Counted from the first letter of the stretch, positions 26,223 through 38,163 are shown. The stretch is DNA of 64,000 bases from Olivibacter sp. SDN3 (GCF_014334135.1 NZ_CP060497.1:2356001-2420000), one strand, 5' to 3'. Numbers and translations: made by a program. Notes: a model not told the origin generated them from the letters alone.

Positions 26223-26258
26223 GGGTATAATGAAGGAAAATAAAAACAAAGCGAAAAT

Positions 26259-26624
26259 ATGAATACAAAATTTGAGGCAGGAATTAATATTGCAATCAAA
26301 ATACCTAAAAGCAAGTACGAAAAAACGGTTGCTTTTTACAAAGACATTTTGAAGTTGGAAGTTGAGGAAAAACTTATAGACAATCCAACTGTTTCCAGAA
26401 CACACGAAGTGAAATTCGGTAATAATATAGTTTGGTTAGATTGTGTTGATAATTACACCCATTCCGAAACCTGGCTACAGCTAACTGTACCCAATGTAGA
26501 TGAAGCGACAAGTTATTTGAAATCGAATGGTGTGGAAACTTGTGACGAAATTGAAGAATTACCTGAAAATATGCATTGGATTATGGATCCAGCAGGTACT
26601 GTTTTCAATTTGCAACAAAACTAA
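26259..26624 (+). CDS. VOC-family (glyoxalase/bleomycin-resistance-like) protein
   Basis: A 121-aa protein of normal VOC length with paired beta-alpha-beta-beta-beta units: INIAIKIPKSKYEKTVAFYK in the first half and TWLQLTVPNVDEATSYLKSN in the second, ending in the conserved WIMDPAGTVFNL. His near residue 47 and Glu in the second half could be ligands, but the usual metal set is not obvious. It may bind or modify a small molecule. The methyltransferase 34 nt downstream is probably cotranscribed. Confidence 0.88.
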   Translation: MNTKFEAGINIAIKIPKSKYEKTVAFYKDILKLEVEEKLIDNPTVSRTHEVKFGNNIVWLDCVDNYTHSETWLQLTVPNVDEATSYLKSNGVETCDEIEELPENMHWIMDPAGTVFNLQQN

Positions 26625-26657
26625 CGCAACTTAAAGTCGTTATGAAAAGCAAAGCTT

Positions 26658-27299
26658 ATGCAGTCAAAAGAGAAAATAATTAAATGCTACAACGATGTGG
26701 CAGATGATTATGCAGCCCATCGCAGCAACGAACTTTCCAAAAAGCATTTTGACTGTTTGTTATTGAAGGAATTTGCTTCGGTCAACAAGGACAAAGGGCC
26801 ATGCGCCGACTTTGGCTGCGGACCAGGACAAACAACAAAATTTCTATATGACCACGGTATAAAAGATGTAACCGGCATCGACATATCTTCCAGAATGATT
26901 GATGCTGCGAAAAGGCTTTTTCCAAAAAATAAATTTGAAACGGGTGATATTCTGAATATATCCAATGAATCAAATTATTTTGGAAGTGTACTTGCATTCT
27001 ACGCTATTGTACATTTTACTTACGACCAAATCAAAACAGCTTTTAGTGAAGTAAACAGAGTGCTGGAAAAAGGAGGACAGTTTTTATTCTCTTTTCATGC
27101 CGGGAATAAGGTAGTGCATTTTGACAAGGCTAATGATATAGATGTGGATATTGATTTATACTTCTTTCATACAGACAAGATAATAGCCGTGCTTCAGGAA
27201 ACCAGTTTTAGAATAATAGATGCAATAGAACGCCAACCTTACAACAATGATGTAGAATATCAAAGCAAGAGGGCATATATATGGGCAGAAAAGATATGA
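26658..27299 (+). CDS. Class I SAM-dependent methyltransferase
   Basis: A 213-aa methyltransferase. It has motif I CADFGCGPGQTTKFL (about residues 48-62), motif II VTGIDIS, and a post-motif FYAIVHFTYDQIKTAFSEVN typical of ubiE/TehB-like small-molecule enzymes. The length is normal. It follows the VOC gene closely. The substrate is unknown. Confidence 0.88.
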   Translation: MQSKEKIIKCYNDVADDYAAHRSNELSKKHFDCLLLKEFASVNKDKGPCADFGCGPGQTTKFLYDHGIKDVTGIDISSRMIDAAKRLFPKNKFETGDILNISNESNYFGSVLAFYAIVHFTYDQIKTAFSEVNRVLEKGGQFLFSFHAGNKVVHFDKANDIDVDIDLYFFHTDKIIAVLQETSFRIIDAIERQPYNNDVEYQSKRAYIWAEKI

Positions 27300-27415
27300 A
27301 AACCAATTGAAAAAGTTGGCTGAAGAAGTAATATACGAAATCAAAAGATTGTGTTTTTGAGTTGATTTAAAAAATTTTTACGCTTCTATACTAAACAGAA
27401 ATAATTAAAAACAAC

Positions 27416-27709
27416 TTGTTGCTTGACATTACCGTTGACAAGACAATAAAAAAGGTATTCGTAAACAGGGAATTTGCGGCCGAGCGCAATTTGGTTTGGG
27501 ACGTAACCACTAAACAAGAAATCCTTGGCCAGTGGTGGGCACCGAAACCCTGGATCTCCAGGACAAAATACACGGACTTTAAAGTTGGCGGAAGGAGATT
27601 CTATGCAATGTGTGGTCCCGACAGAGAAGAACATTTGGCGGTGCAGGACTTTACAGCCATATCGCCCAAAACAAATTTAAAAATTAAAGAGATATCGTTT
27701 CAAGGCTAA
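27416..27709 (+). pseudogene. Truncated SRPBCC/AHSA1-domain gene
   Basis: A 97-codon frame with only a TTG as possible start reads [20 protein letters not shown], then [20 protein letters not shown], ending [15 protein letters not shown]. This is the N-terminal part of an AHSA1-like ligand-binding domain (normally about 150-165 residues). The sequence departs from the family at NLKIK, so the C-terminal helix that closes the cavity is gone, and the normal start appears lost as well. Confidence 0.6.
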
Positions 27710-27713
27710 TCAC

Positions 27714-28094
27714 TCAAAAGGGACGGTTTGTTAGGAGAATAGGGCACTCTACAGACCCTGTTTTTACTGTGCTTTTGTTGTTTTCTTTGCTGCTTGCAGC
27801 GCGAAATTCATTTGGACTAAGTCCGACCATTTTTTTAAAAAACCGGGAAGAATGTTGTGGATATTTAAAACCCAGATCAAAAGCAATCTCATTAATTGAC
27901 TTATCCTTATCGCTGATCCTATTTTTTGCCTCCTCGATTATCCTATTATGAATATATTCTCGCGCCGATTTTCCCGTTTCCTTCTTTATCAGATCTCCAA
28001 AATAATTTGGTGAGTGGTGTAATCGATCGGCAAAATAAGCTACGGTAGGAATTCCGGTTTCGTAAATATTCAATGAAAGATAATCATTTAGCAT
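27714..28094 (-). pseudogene. AraC-family regulator reduced to its DNA-binding half
   Basis: A 126-aa protein from the ATG at 28094 holding only the AraC helix-turn-helix pair. GIPTVAYFADRLHHSPNYFG, LIKKETGKSAREYI and EIAFDLGFKYPQHSSRFFKK align closely with the complete AraC protein at 30014-30910. The sensor half (about 170 residues) is missing. The tail after GLSPNEFRAA is extra and unlike the family. Its stop is 5 nt from the end of the convergent SRPBCC fragment, suggesting a deletion joined the two. It could still make a DNA-binding protein that interferes with its paralogue. Confidence 0.6.
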
Positions 28095-28472
28095 AAGATC
28101 AAACCGTTTCAGATTCCAGGGTTAGCTGAGATCGCTTCTCCAAGCTAACCAAAGAGTGTCTTGTTTCAACTTTATTGAACGTATTGAATACACAGATTGT
28201 ATCGAGATTGATAGCCTTTTACATGGTACGAGTTTGTCATAATATCTTATCAAGCAAACTTCTCAAAATTGACTATACCTATTTATATTGAGAGATTGAA
28301 ACGAAAAACATGGGGTTGAAAACGGAAATTCAGCAAGCGGTCACGTAGGAAAAATTGTTCATTTCCTTTGGCGGCGAAGTGTTGAAGTACAAATAAGAAT
28401 CCAATACCTCATCCATTCAAAAAAATGAATAAATTTGATACAATAAAGTACAAATAAAACAATATTTTCTCT
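28095..28472. other. Intergenic stretch between two AraC genes
   Basis: About 380 A/T-rich bases with no supported frame. The final 40 bases before the next gene are very A/T-rich and presumably contain its promoter. Confidence 0.35.
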
Positions 28473-29303
28473 TTGGATTCTTTTATCAAAATATCCGGCT
28501 TCAATGATCCTGATTCTATTCCAAAACTCAATGATCCTTATTATTTCATTATCTTGGTGGATGGCAAAGCTTCTTTTTCCGTAGATTTTAATAATTATGA
28601 TATCCATGGAAGGCATATTCTTTTTTTATCTCCGTACCAACTATTTAGGTGGGATTCTGGAAATTTGAAAAGGATTCGTTTTCTGCGGTTTCACGGTGAT
28701 TTTTATTGCATTGAGTATCATAAAGCAGAAGTTTCGTGCAATGGCATATTATTTAATAACATATATGACAAGCCTTTCATCTCTATTAACGATGATTTTT
28801 TTGATGAAATCATGGTGCTTTTTGATAAGATAGACGAGTTTGGGGATGCTAAGGTGAATTATGATTTGTCTATAGTCAGGTCGTATCTTCAGCTTATACT
28901 AGCTCTGTGCAGTAAGGAAAAGCAGATTGAAAATAGGCACGTTGAAATACCACGTAAAAAGCCGGACCTTCTAAATTTCAAATCGATGCTTGATACCAAT
29001 TTTGCTTCATCAAAATCGGTTTCTTTCTATGCAGATCGATATGGCTTATCCGCAAACGCATTTAACAAAAAAGTAAAGAAATACTACGGGAAAGCACCTT
29101 CAAAGCTGATCCGGGAGCGTCTAATACTGGAGGCAAAAAGGTTGCTTCATCTTACGTATAAAAGTATTAAAGAGATTTCCGCAGAACTAGGTTTTGAAGA
29201 TGAGTTTTATTTTAGCAGATATTTTAAAAAAGAGGTGGGCGTCTCTCCAAAGACTTTTCGCGAAAAAGTAGGCATATCTGTAGTAGCCGAAAAATCTATG
29301 TAA
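28473..29303 (+). CDS. AraC-family transcriptional regulator
   Basis: A 276-aa AraC protein with a cupin-like sensor half (residues 1-150) and two helix-turn-helix motifs near the C-terminus (VSFYADRYGLSANAFNKKVK and IKEISAELGFEDEFYFSRYF), ending in the family hallmark VSPKTFREK. The first start in frame is a TTG at 28473, closely preceded by an in-frame TAA, so a TTG start or an internal start must be used. It lies 70 bp upstream of the DUF417 gene in the same direction and may control it. Confidence 0.88.
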   Translation: MDSFIKISGFNDPDSIPKLNDPYYFIILVDGKASFSVDFNNYDIHGRHILFLSPYQLFRWDSGNLKRIRFLRFHGDFYCIEYHKAEVSCNGILFNNIYDKPFISINDDFFDEIMVLFDKIDEFGDAKVNYDLSIVRSYLQLILALCSKEKQIENRHVEIPRKKPDLLNFKSMLDTNFASSKSVSFYADRYGLSANAFNKKVKKYYGKAPSKLIRERLILEAKRLLHLTYKSIKEISAELGFEDEFYFSRYFKKEVGVSPKTFREKVGISVVAEKSM

Positions 29304-29373
29304 TATCCACATTTGTCCATTTTTAACCAAGATTGTCTATTGTATTTTTGACAGCATTCAAAATAAATTAAAA

Positions 29374-29979
29374 ATGGAAAAAATTCTTAGACTATTTGTC
29401 TATTTTCAAAACAAATTTATTGATTTGATGCGAATTGCTATATTTATAGTGATGACATGGATTGGCGGATTGAAAGCCTTTCCATACGAAGCGGACGGCA
29501 TAGTGCCCTTTGTTATCAACAGTCCTTTTATGAGTTTCTTTTACCATAATACCGGTAACAACGCAGTAAATGAGCAAGGTGAAGAGGTCGCAGCATACAC
29601 GTTGCATAAAAATCCTGAAGGCAAAACCGTCCAAGAAAATGTGAATTGGCATCAGCAAAATGGCACTTATATTTTTTCTTTCGGATTGGGGGCGGTTATT
29701 GTTACTATCGGAATTCTAGTACTATTGGGTATTTGGTTTCCAAAAATCGGTTTTTGGGGCGGTCTTCTAATTGTTGGAATGTCCGTGGTTACACTTTCAT
29801 TCCTCATCACAACACCCGAAGTTTATGTACCTAATCTCGGTGGAGATTTTCCAACACCGAATTATGGGTTCCCTTATTTATCAGGAGCGGGAAGACTAGT
29901 GCTAAAAGATATCATTATGTTGGCTGGAGGTCTTATCATTGCTGCTGAAGCAGCAACAAGAAGCTTACGGAAGTTTTGA
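29374..29979 (+). CDS. DUF417 (RclC/YkgB-like) inner-membrane protein
   Basis: A 201-aa membrane protein of the DUF417 family. Residues 1-35 (FIDLMRIAIFIVMTWIGGLK) and the motif FPYEADGIVPFVINSPFMSF are diagnostic. Three further hydrophobic segments lie at about 100-120, 125-145 and 178-195. The E. coli homologue RclC belongs to a reactive-chlorine resistance operon under an AraC activator. The AraC gene immediately upstream here fits a similar stress role, though this is inference. Confidence 0.88.
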   Translation: MEKILRLFVYFQNKFIDLMRIAIFIVMTWIGGLKAFPYEADGIVPFVINSPFMSFFYHNTGNNAVNEQGEEVAAYTLHKNPEGKTVQENVNWHQQNGTYIFSFGLGAVIVTIGILVLLGIWFPKIGFWGGLLIVGMSVVTLSFLITTPEVYVPNLGGDFPTPNYGFPYLSGAGRLVLKDIIMLAGGLIIAAEAATRSLRKF

Positions 29980-30013
29980 AGCTCTAATGGATATAAGATT
30001 AACACATTTTTCA

Positions 30014-30910
30014 TTAATTCAAATTCCGAAACTCGTTCGGTGTAAAACCGACTCGTTTCTTAAAGAGCCTACTGAAATGCTGAGGATATTTGAAGCCTAA
30101 TTCATATGCAATCTCGCTGATAGTCTTATTGTTATCGAATATCTTGTCTTTGGCGATATCAATAATTTTGTTCTGCGTATATTCTTGGGCTGATTTACCT
30201 GTCTCTTTTTTTATTAGATCACCAAAGTAATTAGACGATAAATTGAGCTTGTCCGCAAAGTAAGCTACAGAGGGTAATCCGATACTGTAAGGCTTTTCAG
30301 AAGAGAAATAGCTATTCAACAATTCTTCAAAGTTTTCCAATACTCCCTTATTGATATGCTCCCGGGTAATAAACTGACGGTCGTAAAAACGCTCACAGTA
30401 ATTCAGGAATAGTTCAATATTGGAGGCAATTAACCTTTTGCTGTGTTTATCAACCGACTGGCTTAATTCGTATTCAATCTTGTCAAAACAATCGAAAACA
30501 ATCTTTCTTTCTCGCTCGGATAAATGTAATGCCTCATTGGTGTTATAATTGAAAAAACTATACTCATTCAGGCTCTTGGCAAGAGGTGTCCCTTTTATCA
30601 AGTCGGGATGAAAAACCAAACCATGGCCCATAGGCTGATAATAATCTACTTTGTTCTCCACGTCGATAACTTGTCCGGGAGAAATGAATACCAATGTGCC
30701 GGCCTCATAATCATAGTAATTACAGCCATACTTTAAATCTCCGCAGTTCACCTCCTTAAGGAAAATACAGTAAATTCCAAAAGTCATGCGAGAACCGGTT
30801 CTTTCCTTCGCTTTTGAGAAATCAACGATACTAACTAATGGATGTAAAGTTTCGTGGTTATTGAAAGCATTGTATTGGCTTACCGTATCAAATTTATACG
30901 CCTGTGTCAT
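30014..30910 (-). CDS. AraC-family regulator, probable activator of the neighbouring regulon
   Basis: A 298-aa AraC protein with a cupin-like sensor half (residues 1-170, including FISPGQVIDVEN and GHGLVFHPDLI) and a C-terminal double helix-turn-helix (SVAYFADKLNLSSNYFGDLI and ISEIAYELGFKYPQHFSRLF). It is divergent from the aldo/keto reductase operon. A 64-bp block in the shared intergenic region recurs in front of a second operon at 36008, making this protein the natural candidate to bind both. Broken paralogues occur at 27714 and 52571. Confidence 0.92.
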   Translation of the reverse strand: MTQAYKFDTVSQYNAFNNHETLHPLVSIVDFSKAKERTGSRMTFGIYCIFLKEVNCGDLKYGCNYYDYEAGTLVFISPGQVIDVENKVDYYQPMGHGLVFHPDLIKGTPLAKSLNEYSFFNYNTNEALHLSERERKIVFDCFDKIEYELSQSVDKHSKRLIASNIELFLNYCERFYDRQFITREHINKGVLENFEELLNSYFSSEKPYSIGLPSVAYFADKLNLSSNYFGDLIKKETGKSAQEYTQNKIIDIAKDKIFDNNKTISEIAYELGFKYPQHFSRLFKKRVGFTPNEFRNLN

Positions 30911-30980
30911 AACTGTTATTTTTTCTTATACAAAATTAAACATTCTGCTATAACAAGAACAGCAGGTGCGTCACAATCAG

Positions 30981-31044
30981 TGATATTGGTAGTAAAATCC
31001 GTAATAGGTATACCAATCCATTCAAAATCAAACAAGAACTTTGT
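30981..31044 (+). promoter_or_regulatory. Conserved 64-bp regulon promoter, copy 1
   Basis: This block aligns without gaps to 35877-35940. Shared blocks are ATATTGGTA, CCGTAATA, GTATACCAATCCA and GAACTTTGT. ATTGGTA (30985-30991) and TACCAAT (31011-31017) form a dyad with a 19-bp spacer. GAACTTTG serves as -7 box. There is no -33 TTG, which suits an activator-dependent promoter. It drives the aldo/keto reductase operon starting at 31102. Confidence 0.75.
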
Positions 31045-31080
31045 GTTCTCGGTTCTACATGAAGAATTAGATAGCAATGA

Positions 31081-31482
<402 letters not shown>

Positions 31483-31508
31483 TAGACAGTAATTTTAAAT
31501 TTGTAGAA

Positions 31509-31808
31509 ATGCATAGAAAATTTGATGATTCGTTTAAGATAATGGCGGTCGATTTGAGCGTTGTTAAGGGATCTGTAGCCGATGTAGCTAAGGAATTAGA
31601 CATAGACCCCAGTTTACTGAGTAAATGGCGTAGAAATCCACGTTATAATGGGAATAAGGTTTTACCTGACAATCCCAAGATCAGTCCGGAGGAGCAGGAG
31701 TTAAGGATTTTACGCAAGAAATTAAGAGATACAGAATTAGAACGCGATATCTTAAAAAAGGCCATAGCCATCTTCTCCAGGGGAGACGGTCCATATACCG
31801 GTTCATAA
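31509..31808 (+). CDS. IS3-family transposase OrfA
   Basis: A 99-aa protein with an N-terminal helix-turn-helix (FKIMAVDLSVVKGSVADVAK, then DPSLLSKWRRNPR) and a C-terminal leucine-rich coiled coil (ILRKKLRDTELERDILKKA). It binds the element ends and dimerises with the OrfAB fusion. A slippery heptamer lies near its end (31754-31760). Confidence 0.9.
   Translation: MHRKFDDSFKIMAVDLSVVKGSVADVAKELDIDPSLLSKWRRNPRYNGNKVLPDNPKISPEEQELRILRKKLRDTELERDILKKAIAIFSRGDGPYTGS
31754..31760 (+). promoter_or_regulatory. Programmed -1 frameshift site A-AAA-AAG
   Basis: The heptamer is in the correct phase (orfA codons TTA AAA AAG). Slipping back one base leads into the open orfB frame at 31760, which reads through RSIYRFIKENREVYSVEKMC into the OrfB start region. 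This gives the OrfAB transposase fusion typical of IS3 elements. Confidence 0.8.
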
Positions 31809-31840
31809 AGGAGAACCGAGAAGTATATTCCGTAGAGAAG

Positions 31841-34440
<2,600 letters not shown>

Positions 34441-34450
34441 AGTAACAGAG

Positions 34451-35101
34451 ATGAAGAAGTTGACGACATATTGGTTTTTACTGAGCACATTTTTATTAAC
34501 GTGGACATCCTGTTCTGCAGAATTACCAGCAAAAGGAAAAGAAGAATCGCATACAGAAAAAGGCAGATTATTAACAGATAAAAAGGTGTTAATCGTTTAC
34601 CTGTCACGTACTAAAAACACGAAGGCTGTCGCTGAAATCATCCAAAAAAAAGTAGGTGGCGACTTGGTGGCATTGGAACTGGTTACGCCTTATCCTGAAC
34701 ATTATCAAACTACCGTTGATCAGGTAGCGGATGAAAATGCGCGCGGTTACTTGCCGCCACTAAAAACAACCATTGACAACATCGCGGAATACGATGTGGT
34801 CTTTGTCGGATTCCCCACCTGGGGCATGCAATTGCCCCCGCCAATGAAAAGCTTTTTGAATGAATATGAGCTACGTGGGAAAACGGTGATTCCCTTTAAC
34901 ACCAACGGTGGTTATGGCATTGGCAGCACCTTTGAAACGGTGGAACAATTGTGCCCCGATAGTAAGGTGCTGGAAGGATTCACGACCAAAGGCGGTGTGG
35001 AAAGGGATGGGATTTTATTCGTGATGCAGGGTGACAGGGAGAAACAGGTGCAGAACGAGGTACAAAACTGGTTGAAAAAATTGGGCTGGTTAACTGAGTG
35101 A
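34451..35101 (+). CDS. Exported flavodoxin-like lipoprotein
   Basis: A 216-aa protein from the ATG at 34451 (MKKLTTYWFLLSTFLLTWTS). A lipobox-like Cys follows at residue 19. The flavodoxin core has the FMN-phosphate loop LSRTKNTKAVAEII, then VFVGFPTWGMQLPPPMKSFL and FNTNGGYGIG, which contact the isoalloxazine ring. Placing a flavodoxin outside the inner membrane is unusual and recalls a WrbA- or FMN-reductase-like role on quinones. Its start lies 11 nt after the hydrolase stop. Confidence 0.85.
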   Translation: MKKLTTYWFLLSTFLLTWTSCSAELPAKGKEESHTEKGRLLTDKKVLIVYLSRTKNTKAVAEIIQKKVGGDLVALELVTPYPEHYQTTVDQVADENARGYLPPLKTTIDNIAEYDVVFVGFPTWGMQLPPPMKSFLNEYELRGKTVIPFNTNGGYGIGSTFETVEQLCPDSKVLEGFTTKGGVERDGILFVMQGDREKQVQNEVQNWLKKLGWLTE

Positions 35102-35145
35102 TTAAGCAAAATCAAAATTCAAGAATTTATTAACTAATTATCGAT

Positions 35146-35592
35146 ATGAGAGCATTAACTGTCGGGCTGTTTTTACTCATTATGAGTACACAATCATCGT
35201 TTGCCCAACAAGCAACTGCAGATCAGGAAATCATCGAACTTTCCAAAGAAAAATGGCAGTGGATGGCTGAAAAGAATGTAGAAGTGCTGGGTGATCTTTT
35301 TGATGAAAAATCCATGTTTGTACACATGGGCGGATCATGGGGGAAGGAGCGGGAACTCGAGGTCATCGAAAGTGGAGGCATCTGGTACAAAAAAGCGAAT
35401 ATCCATGAAGTGTCCGTGCAGGTCATCGACAATACGGCCATTCTTTTGAACAGGATTGATCTGCTGGCCGTTGTTGGCGGAAATGAAGTGACGAATCCAT
35501 TTATGGTGACGGAAGTCTATATCAAACAGGACGGAAGCTGGAAACTGGGGTCATTATCGTTTACTCGATTACTTACCCCAGGTGGTAACTAA
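35146..35592 (+). CDS. Exported NTF2/SnoaL-like (DUF4440-type) protein
   Basis: A 148-aa protein with a signal peptide (residues 1-21, ending SFAQ) and one NTF2-like cone fold: LSKEKWQWMAEKNVEVLGDL, then FVHMGGSWGKERELEVIESG, and the strand pair VYIKQDGSWKLGSLSFTR. Such proteins bind small ligands or act as isomerases or dehydratases. It is the last gene of the operon begun at 31102. Confidence 0.85.
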   Translation: MRALTVGLFLLIMSTQSSFAQQATADQEIIELSKEKWQWMAEKNVEVLGDLFDEKSMFVHMGGSWGKERELEVIESGGIWYKKANIHEVSVQVIDNTAILLNRIDLLAVVGGNEVTNPFMVTEVYIKQDGSWKLGSLSFTRLLTPGGN

Positions 35593-35876
35593 TTGACCAA
35601 GCTTCTTGTTTTATGTTTTTTCTCTCACAATCCCCAAAGGAATGAGCTCCTCGAGTTCCGGACTGATGATTCGGCGGCTGGCGATTCCGATCCCAAGAGA
35701 GCACGACTGGATGTAATCGAGAAGGACGCAAAAAATAAAAATGAACAAAACGAAAACCTATAGTTCATGCATAACTTTTCGCATAAAGTTCTATTTCTTG
35801 TGTTCTGCAAGCTCTGACAATATAGACATTGCGGACCTGATGGCAAAAATGGTTACAGGAAAAGGGATTGTATAGG
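35593..35876. other. Intergenic stretch with a possible short remnant
   Basis: One startless frame (about 35623-35762) reads RNELLEFRTDDSAAGDSDPK and stops; it resembles no family I know. The remainder precedes the second copy of the 64-bp promoter. Confidence 0.3.
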
Positions 35877-35940
35877 TAATATTGGTAAACAAAACCGTAA
35901 TACGTATACCAATCCAATGGATGTAAAACGGGAACTTTGT
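35877..35940 (+). promoter_or_regulatory. Conserved 64-bp regulon promoter, copy 2
   Basis: It is gaplessly alignable to 30981-31044, including ATATTGGTA, CCGTAATA, GTATACCAATCCA and GAACTTTGT. It lies 68 bp before the ATG of the CMD-like gene at 36008. The shared dyad and -7 box indicate control by the same activator, most likely the AraC protein at 30014-30910. Confidence 0.75.
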
Positions 35941-36007
35941 ATCAATCACTTTTCAGTTGCAGAAGGGAAGTAAGTTGAAAAAATTAAATGATAAAAACGA
36001 AATTATA

Positions 36008-36730
36008 ATGAGCAGACTCGTAAAATCAATAGCAGTTGTTATGGCAGTGATTGTTACCTCAAACGCTAATGCCCAAATAAATGCAGATCAGAATTTAGAC
36101 AGCAAGCAACAGGCCATAGTCCGCATTTCGGCACTCACCGGCAAAGGCGATCTGGCGAAACTGGAAGCAGAACTGAATGCAGGGCTTGAGGCCGGATTGA
36201 CCATCAACCAGATCAAGGAAGCGATCATGCATGTCTATGCCTATGCCGGGTTTCCCCGTAGCCTGCGCGGGTTACAGACTTTTATGGCCGTATTGGATGA
36301 ACGCAAAGCCAATGGGATTGAAGATGAAATGGGAGCCGAAGCATCACCAATACAGGATGAACGCAGTAAATATGAACGGGGCAAATCCATACTGGAAGCG
36401 TTAAGCGGTGTACCGGAAACCGGACCGAAAACGGGTTACGCAGCATTTGCGCCGACCATAGAGGTCTTCCTGAAAGAACACCTTTTTGCCGATATTTTCG
36501 AACGGGATGTGCTGACTTATATAGAACGGGAGCTGGTAACCGTGTCGGTACTCAGCAGTATCGGCGGCGTGGAACCCATGTTGCGTTCCCATTTTAATCT
36601 GTGCCTGAATGTAGGTTTAACACCGGATCAGTTGCAGCAATTTGTAGGCGTGATCAAATCAACGGTTGGCAAAAAAGAAGCGGAAGCAGCACAAAACGTG
36701 TTGGACGAGGTATTAAAAAGTAAACATTAG
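36008..36730 (+). CDS. Exported carboxymuconolactone decarboxylase (CMD)-like protein
   Basis: A 240-aa protein from the ATG at 36008 (MSRLVKSIAVVMAVIVTSNA), with a signal peptide ending NANAQ. The TTG frame upstream is not used. Two CMD-like helical repeats are seen: around residues 55-100 (TINQIKEAIMHVYAYAGFPR) and 165-230 (LVTVSVLSSIGGVEPMLRSH and GLTPDQLQQFVGVI). The CxxC of AhpD-type peroxidases is missing, so decarboxylase, hydrolase or binding roles are likelier. It begins the second operon of the regulon. Confidence 0.9.
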   Translation: MSRLVKSIAVVMAVIVTSNANAQINADQNLDSKQQAIVRISALTGKGDLAKLEAELNAGLEAGLTINQIKEAIMHVYAYAGFPRSLRGLQTFMAVLDERKANGIEDEMGAEASPIQDERSKYERGKSILEALSGVPETGPKTGYAAFAPTIEVFLKEHLFADIFERDVLTYIERELVTVSVLSSIGGVEPMLRSHFNLCLNVGLTPDQLQQFVGVIKSTVGKKEAEAAQNVLDEVLKSKH

Positions 36731-36749
36731 CATATAAAATATTCAAAAG

Positions 36750-37811
36750 ATGAGGAAATTATCATTAATAATTGCATTTGCGATGTCAATGGCAGAAACA
36801 GCTATTGTAAATGCACAAGCTAAACAAAAAGGGCACCAGGAAAATCCCTACACGTTAGTATATGAAGGAGCCCTTACCGAAAATGAAGAGGGAAAAGTAA
36901 ATATCCATCCGGTCACCTACAAACTGAACGGGATTGAGATTGCGGCCAATGTGTATACCCCTGCGGGTTACGATGCATCAAAGAAATATCCGGCAGTAGT
37001 GGTAGCACACCCCAACGGGGGAATAAAAGAACAGACTGCCGGGCTATATGCACAGCGTTTGGCGGAGGCGGGTTACATTACCATTGCCGCCGATGCAGCT
37101 TACCAGGGAGCGAGTGATGGTGAGCCACGCCATACAGATAACCCGGCATCCCGGACAGAAGATGTTCATGGTATGGCCGACTTTATTACCCAATACCCGG
37201 GGGTTGATGTAAATCATTTAGGGGCTTTAGGCATTTGTGGTGGGGGCGGTTATACGTTGAAAGCAGCCCAATCGGACAAACGGCTTAAAGCTGTCGCTAC
37301 GTTGAGTATGTTCAATTCAGGTGAGGTAAGACGTAATGGTTTCCAGAATACTCAGTTAAACACCATCCAGGAACGTTTGCAACAAGCTTCGGACGCCCGC
37401 GCGCAGGAAGCTGCCGGCGGTGAAATTATTTACGCAGGTGTGGCAAGCGTAACAGATGAAGAAATTGCTAAAACGCCAACGAATCTGTATCGTGAAGGAT
37501 TTGAGTACTATTATAGAACCCACGCACACCCAAATTCAACCTTTCTATACACCATGAGTAGCTTGCTCGACCTCATGACCTGGGATGCCACTTCGGATAT
37601 GGATCTGATCGATCAGCCCCTGTTGATGGTGGCGGGAAGCAAAGCCGACACAAAATACATGACCGATGAGGCATTTGCCAAAGCAACCCACGCAAAAAAC
37701 AAAGAACTGTTTCTGATTGATGGAGCCACGCACATACAGACCTACTGGAAACCCGAATATGTATCTCAGGTTGTAAATAAATTGGTTAATTTTTATCAGA
37801 GCAATCTTTAA
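36750..37811 (+). CDS. Exported alpha/beta hydrolase (dienelactone hydrolase-like)
   Basis: A 353-aa protein with a signal peptide (residues 1-23, ending NAQ). The oxyanion strand is PAVVVAHPNGGIKEQT and the nucleophile elbow ALGICGGGGYTLKAA has Cys in place of Ser, as in dienelactone hydrolases. The acid is probably in VAGSKADTKYM and the base in DGATHIQTYW. It follows the CMD gene by 19 bp and precedes a cupin remnant. Such trios recur near aldo/keto reductases in many bacteria. Confidence 0.9.
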   Translation: MRKLSLIIAFAMSMAETAIVNAQAKQKGHQENPYTLVYEGALTENEEGKVNIHPVTYKLNGIEIAANVYTPAGYDASKKYPAVVVAHPNGGIKEQTAGLYAQRLAEAGYITIAADAAYQGASDGEPRHTDNPASRTEDVHGMADFITQYPGVDVNHLGALGICGGGGYTLKAAQSDKRLKAVATLSMFNSGEVRRNGFQNTQLNTIQERLQQASDARAQEAAGGEIIYAGVASVTDEEIAKTPTNLYREGFEYYYRTHAHPNSTFLYTMSSLLDLMTWDATSDMDLIDQPLLMVAGSKADTKYMTDEAFAKATHAKNKELFLIDGATHIQTYWKPEYVSQVVNKLVNFYQSNL

Positions 37812-37819
37812 AATTCAGG

Positions 37820-38032
37820 ATGATGAACGTTAAAAACATAGCGATACCATTTCTTATCGGAACAGTTTCATTTTCTTGTAAGAAACCCGTCGAAATTATT
37901 GAACAGGGTGATGTGGTGAAATGTCCGCCTCATATCGAGCATTGGCATGGGGCGACACCGACGGAGTCAATGACACGTAGTGCCATAGGAACAAATACCA
38001 ATTCTTTTGGCTCCCCTTCAAATCGGATCTGA
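37820..38032 (+). pseudogene. Internally deleted cupin-domain gene
   Basis: The head MNVKNIAIPFLIGTVSFSCK is an export or lipoprotein signal. It joins directly to GDVVKCPPHIEHWHGATPTE, the last cupin motif with its HxH, and then loses similarity after IGTNT. About 60 residues carrying the first metal motif are missing, as is the C-terminus. Its position as third gene after the CMD-like and hydrolase genes fits the usual cupin partner of such clusters. Confidence 0.65.
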
Positions 38033-38163
38033 TGGGATCTCAGGAAAAATGGTTCCCCGGGGGAGGTGTCTCGGTTTTTCTTCTTACCTAGATTATTAAC
38101 TTTCCCCAATGCCAACAAAGGCACAGATAGCAGGGATGAGAACAGAAATTTGCGTCGTTGCAT
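37998..38163 (-). pseudogene. N-terminal fragment of an exported protein
   Basis: From the ATG at 38163 the minus strand reads MQRRKFLFSSLLSVPLLALG, a signal peptide with a twin-arginine-like start, then about 35 residues. It runs into the 3' end of the cupin remnant on the other strand, where any further reading is antisense. The head of one gene and the tail of another thus meet at about 37995-38040. The recurring promoter element (copy A) lies 68 bp upstream and would drive it. Confidence 0.5.
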
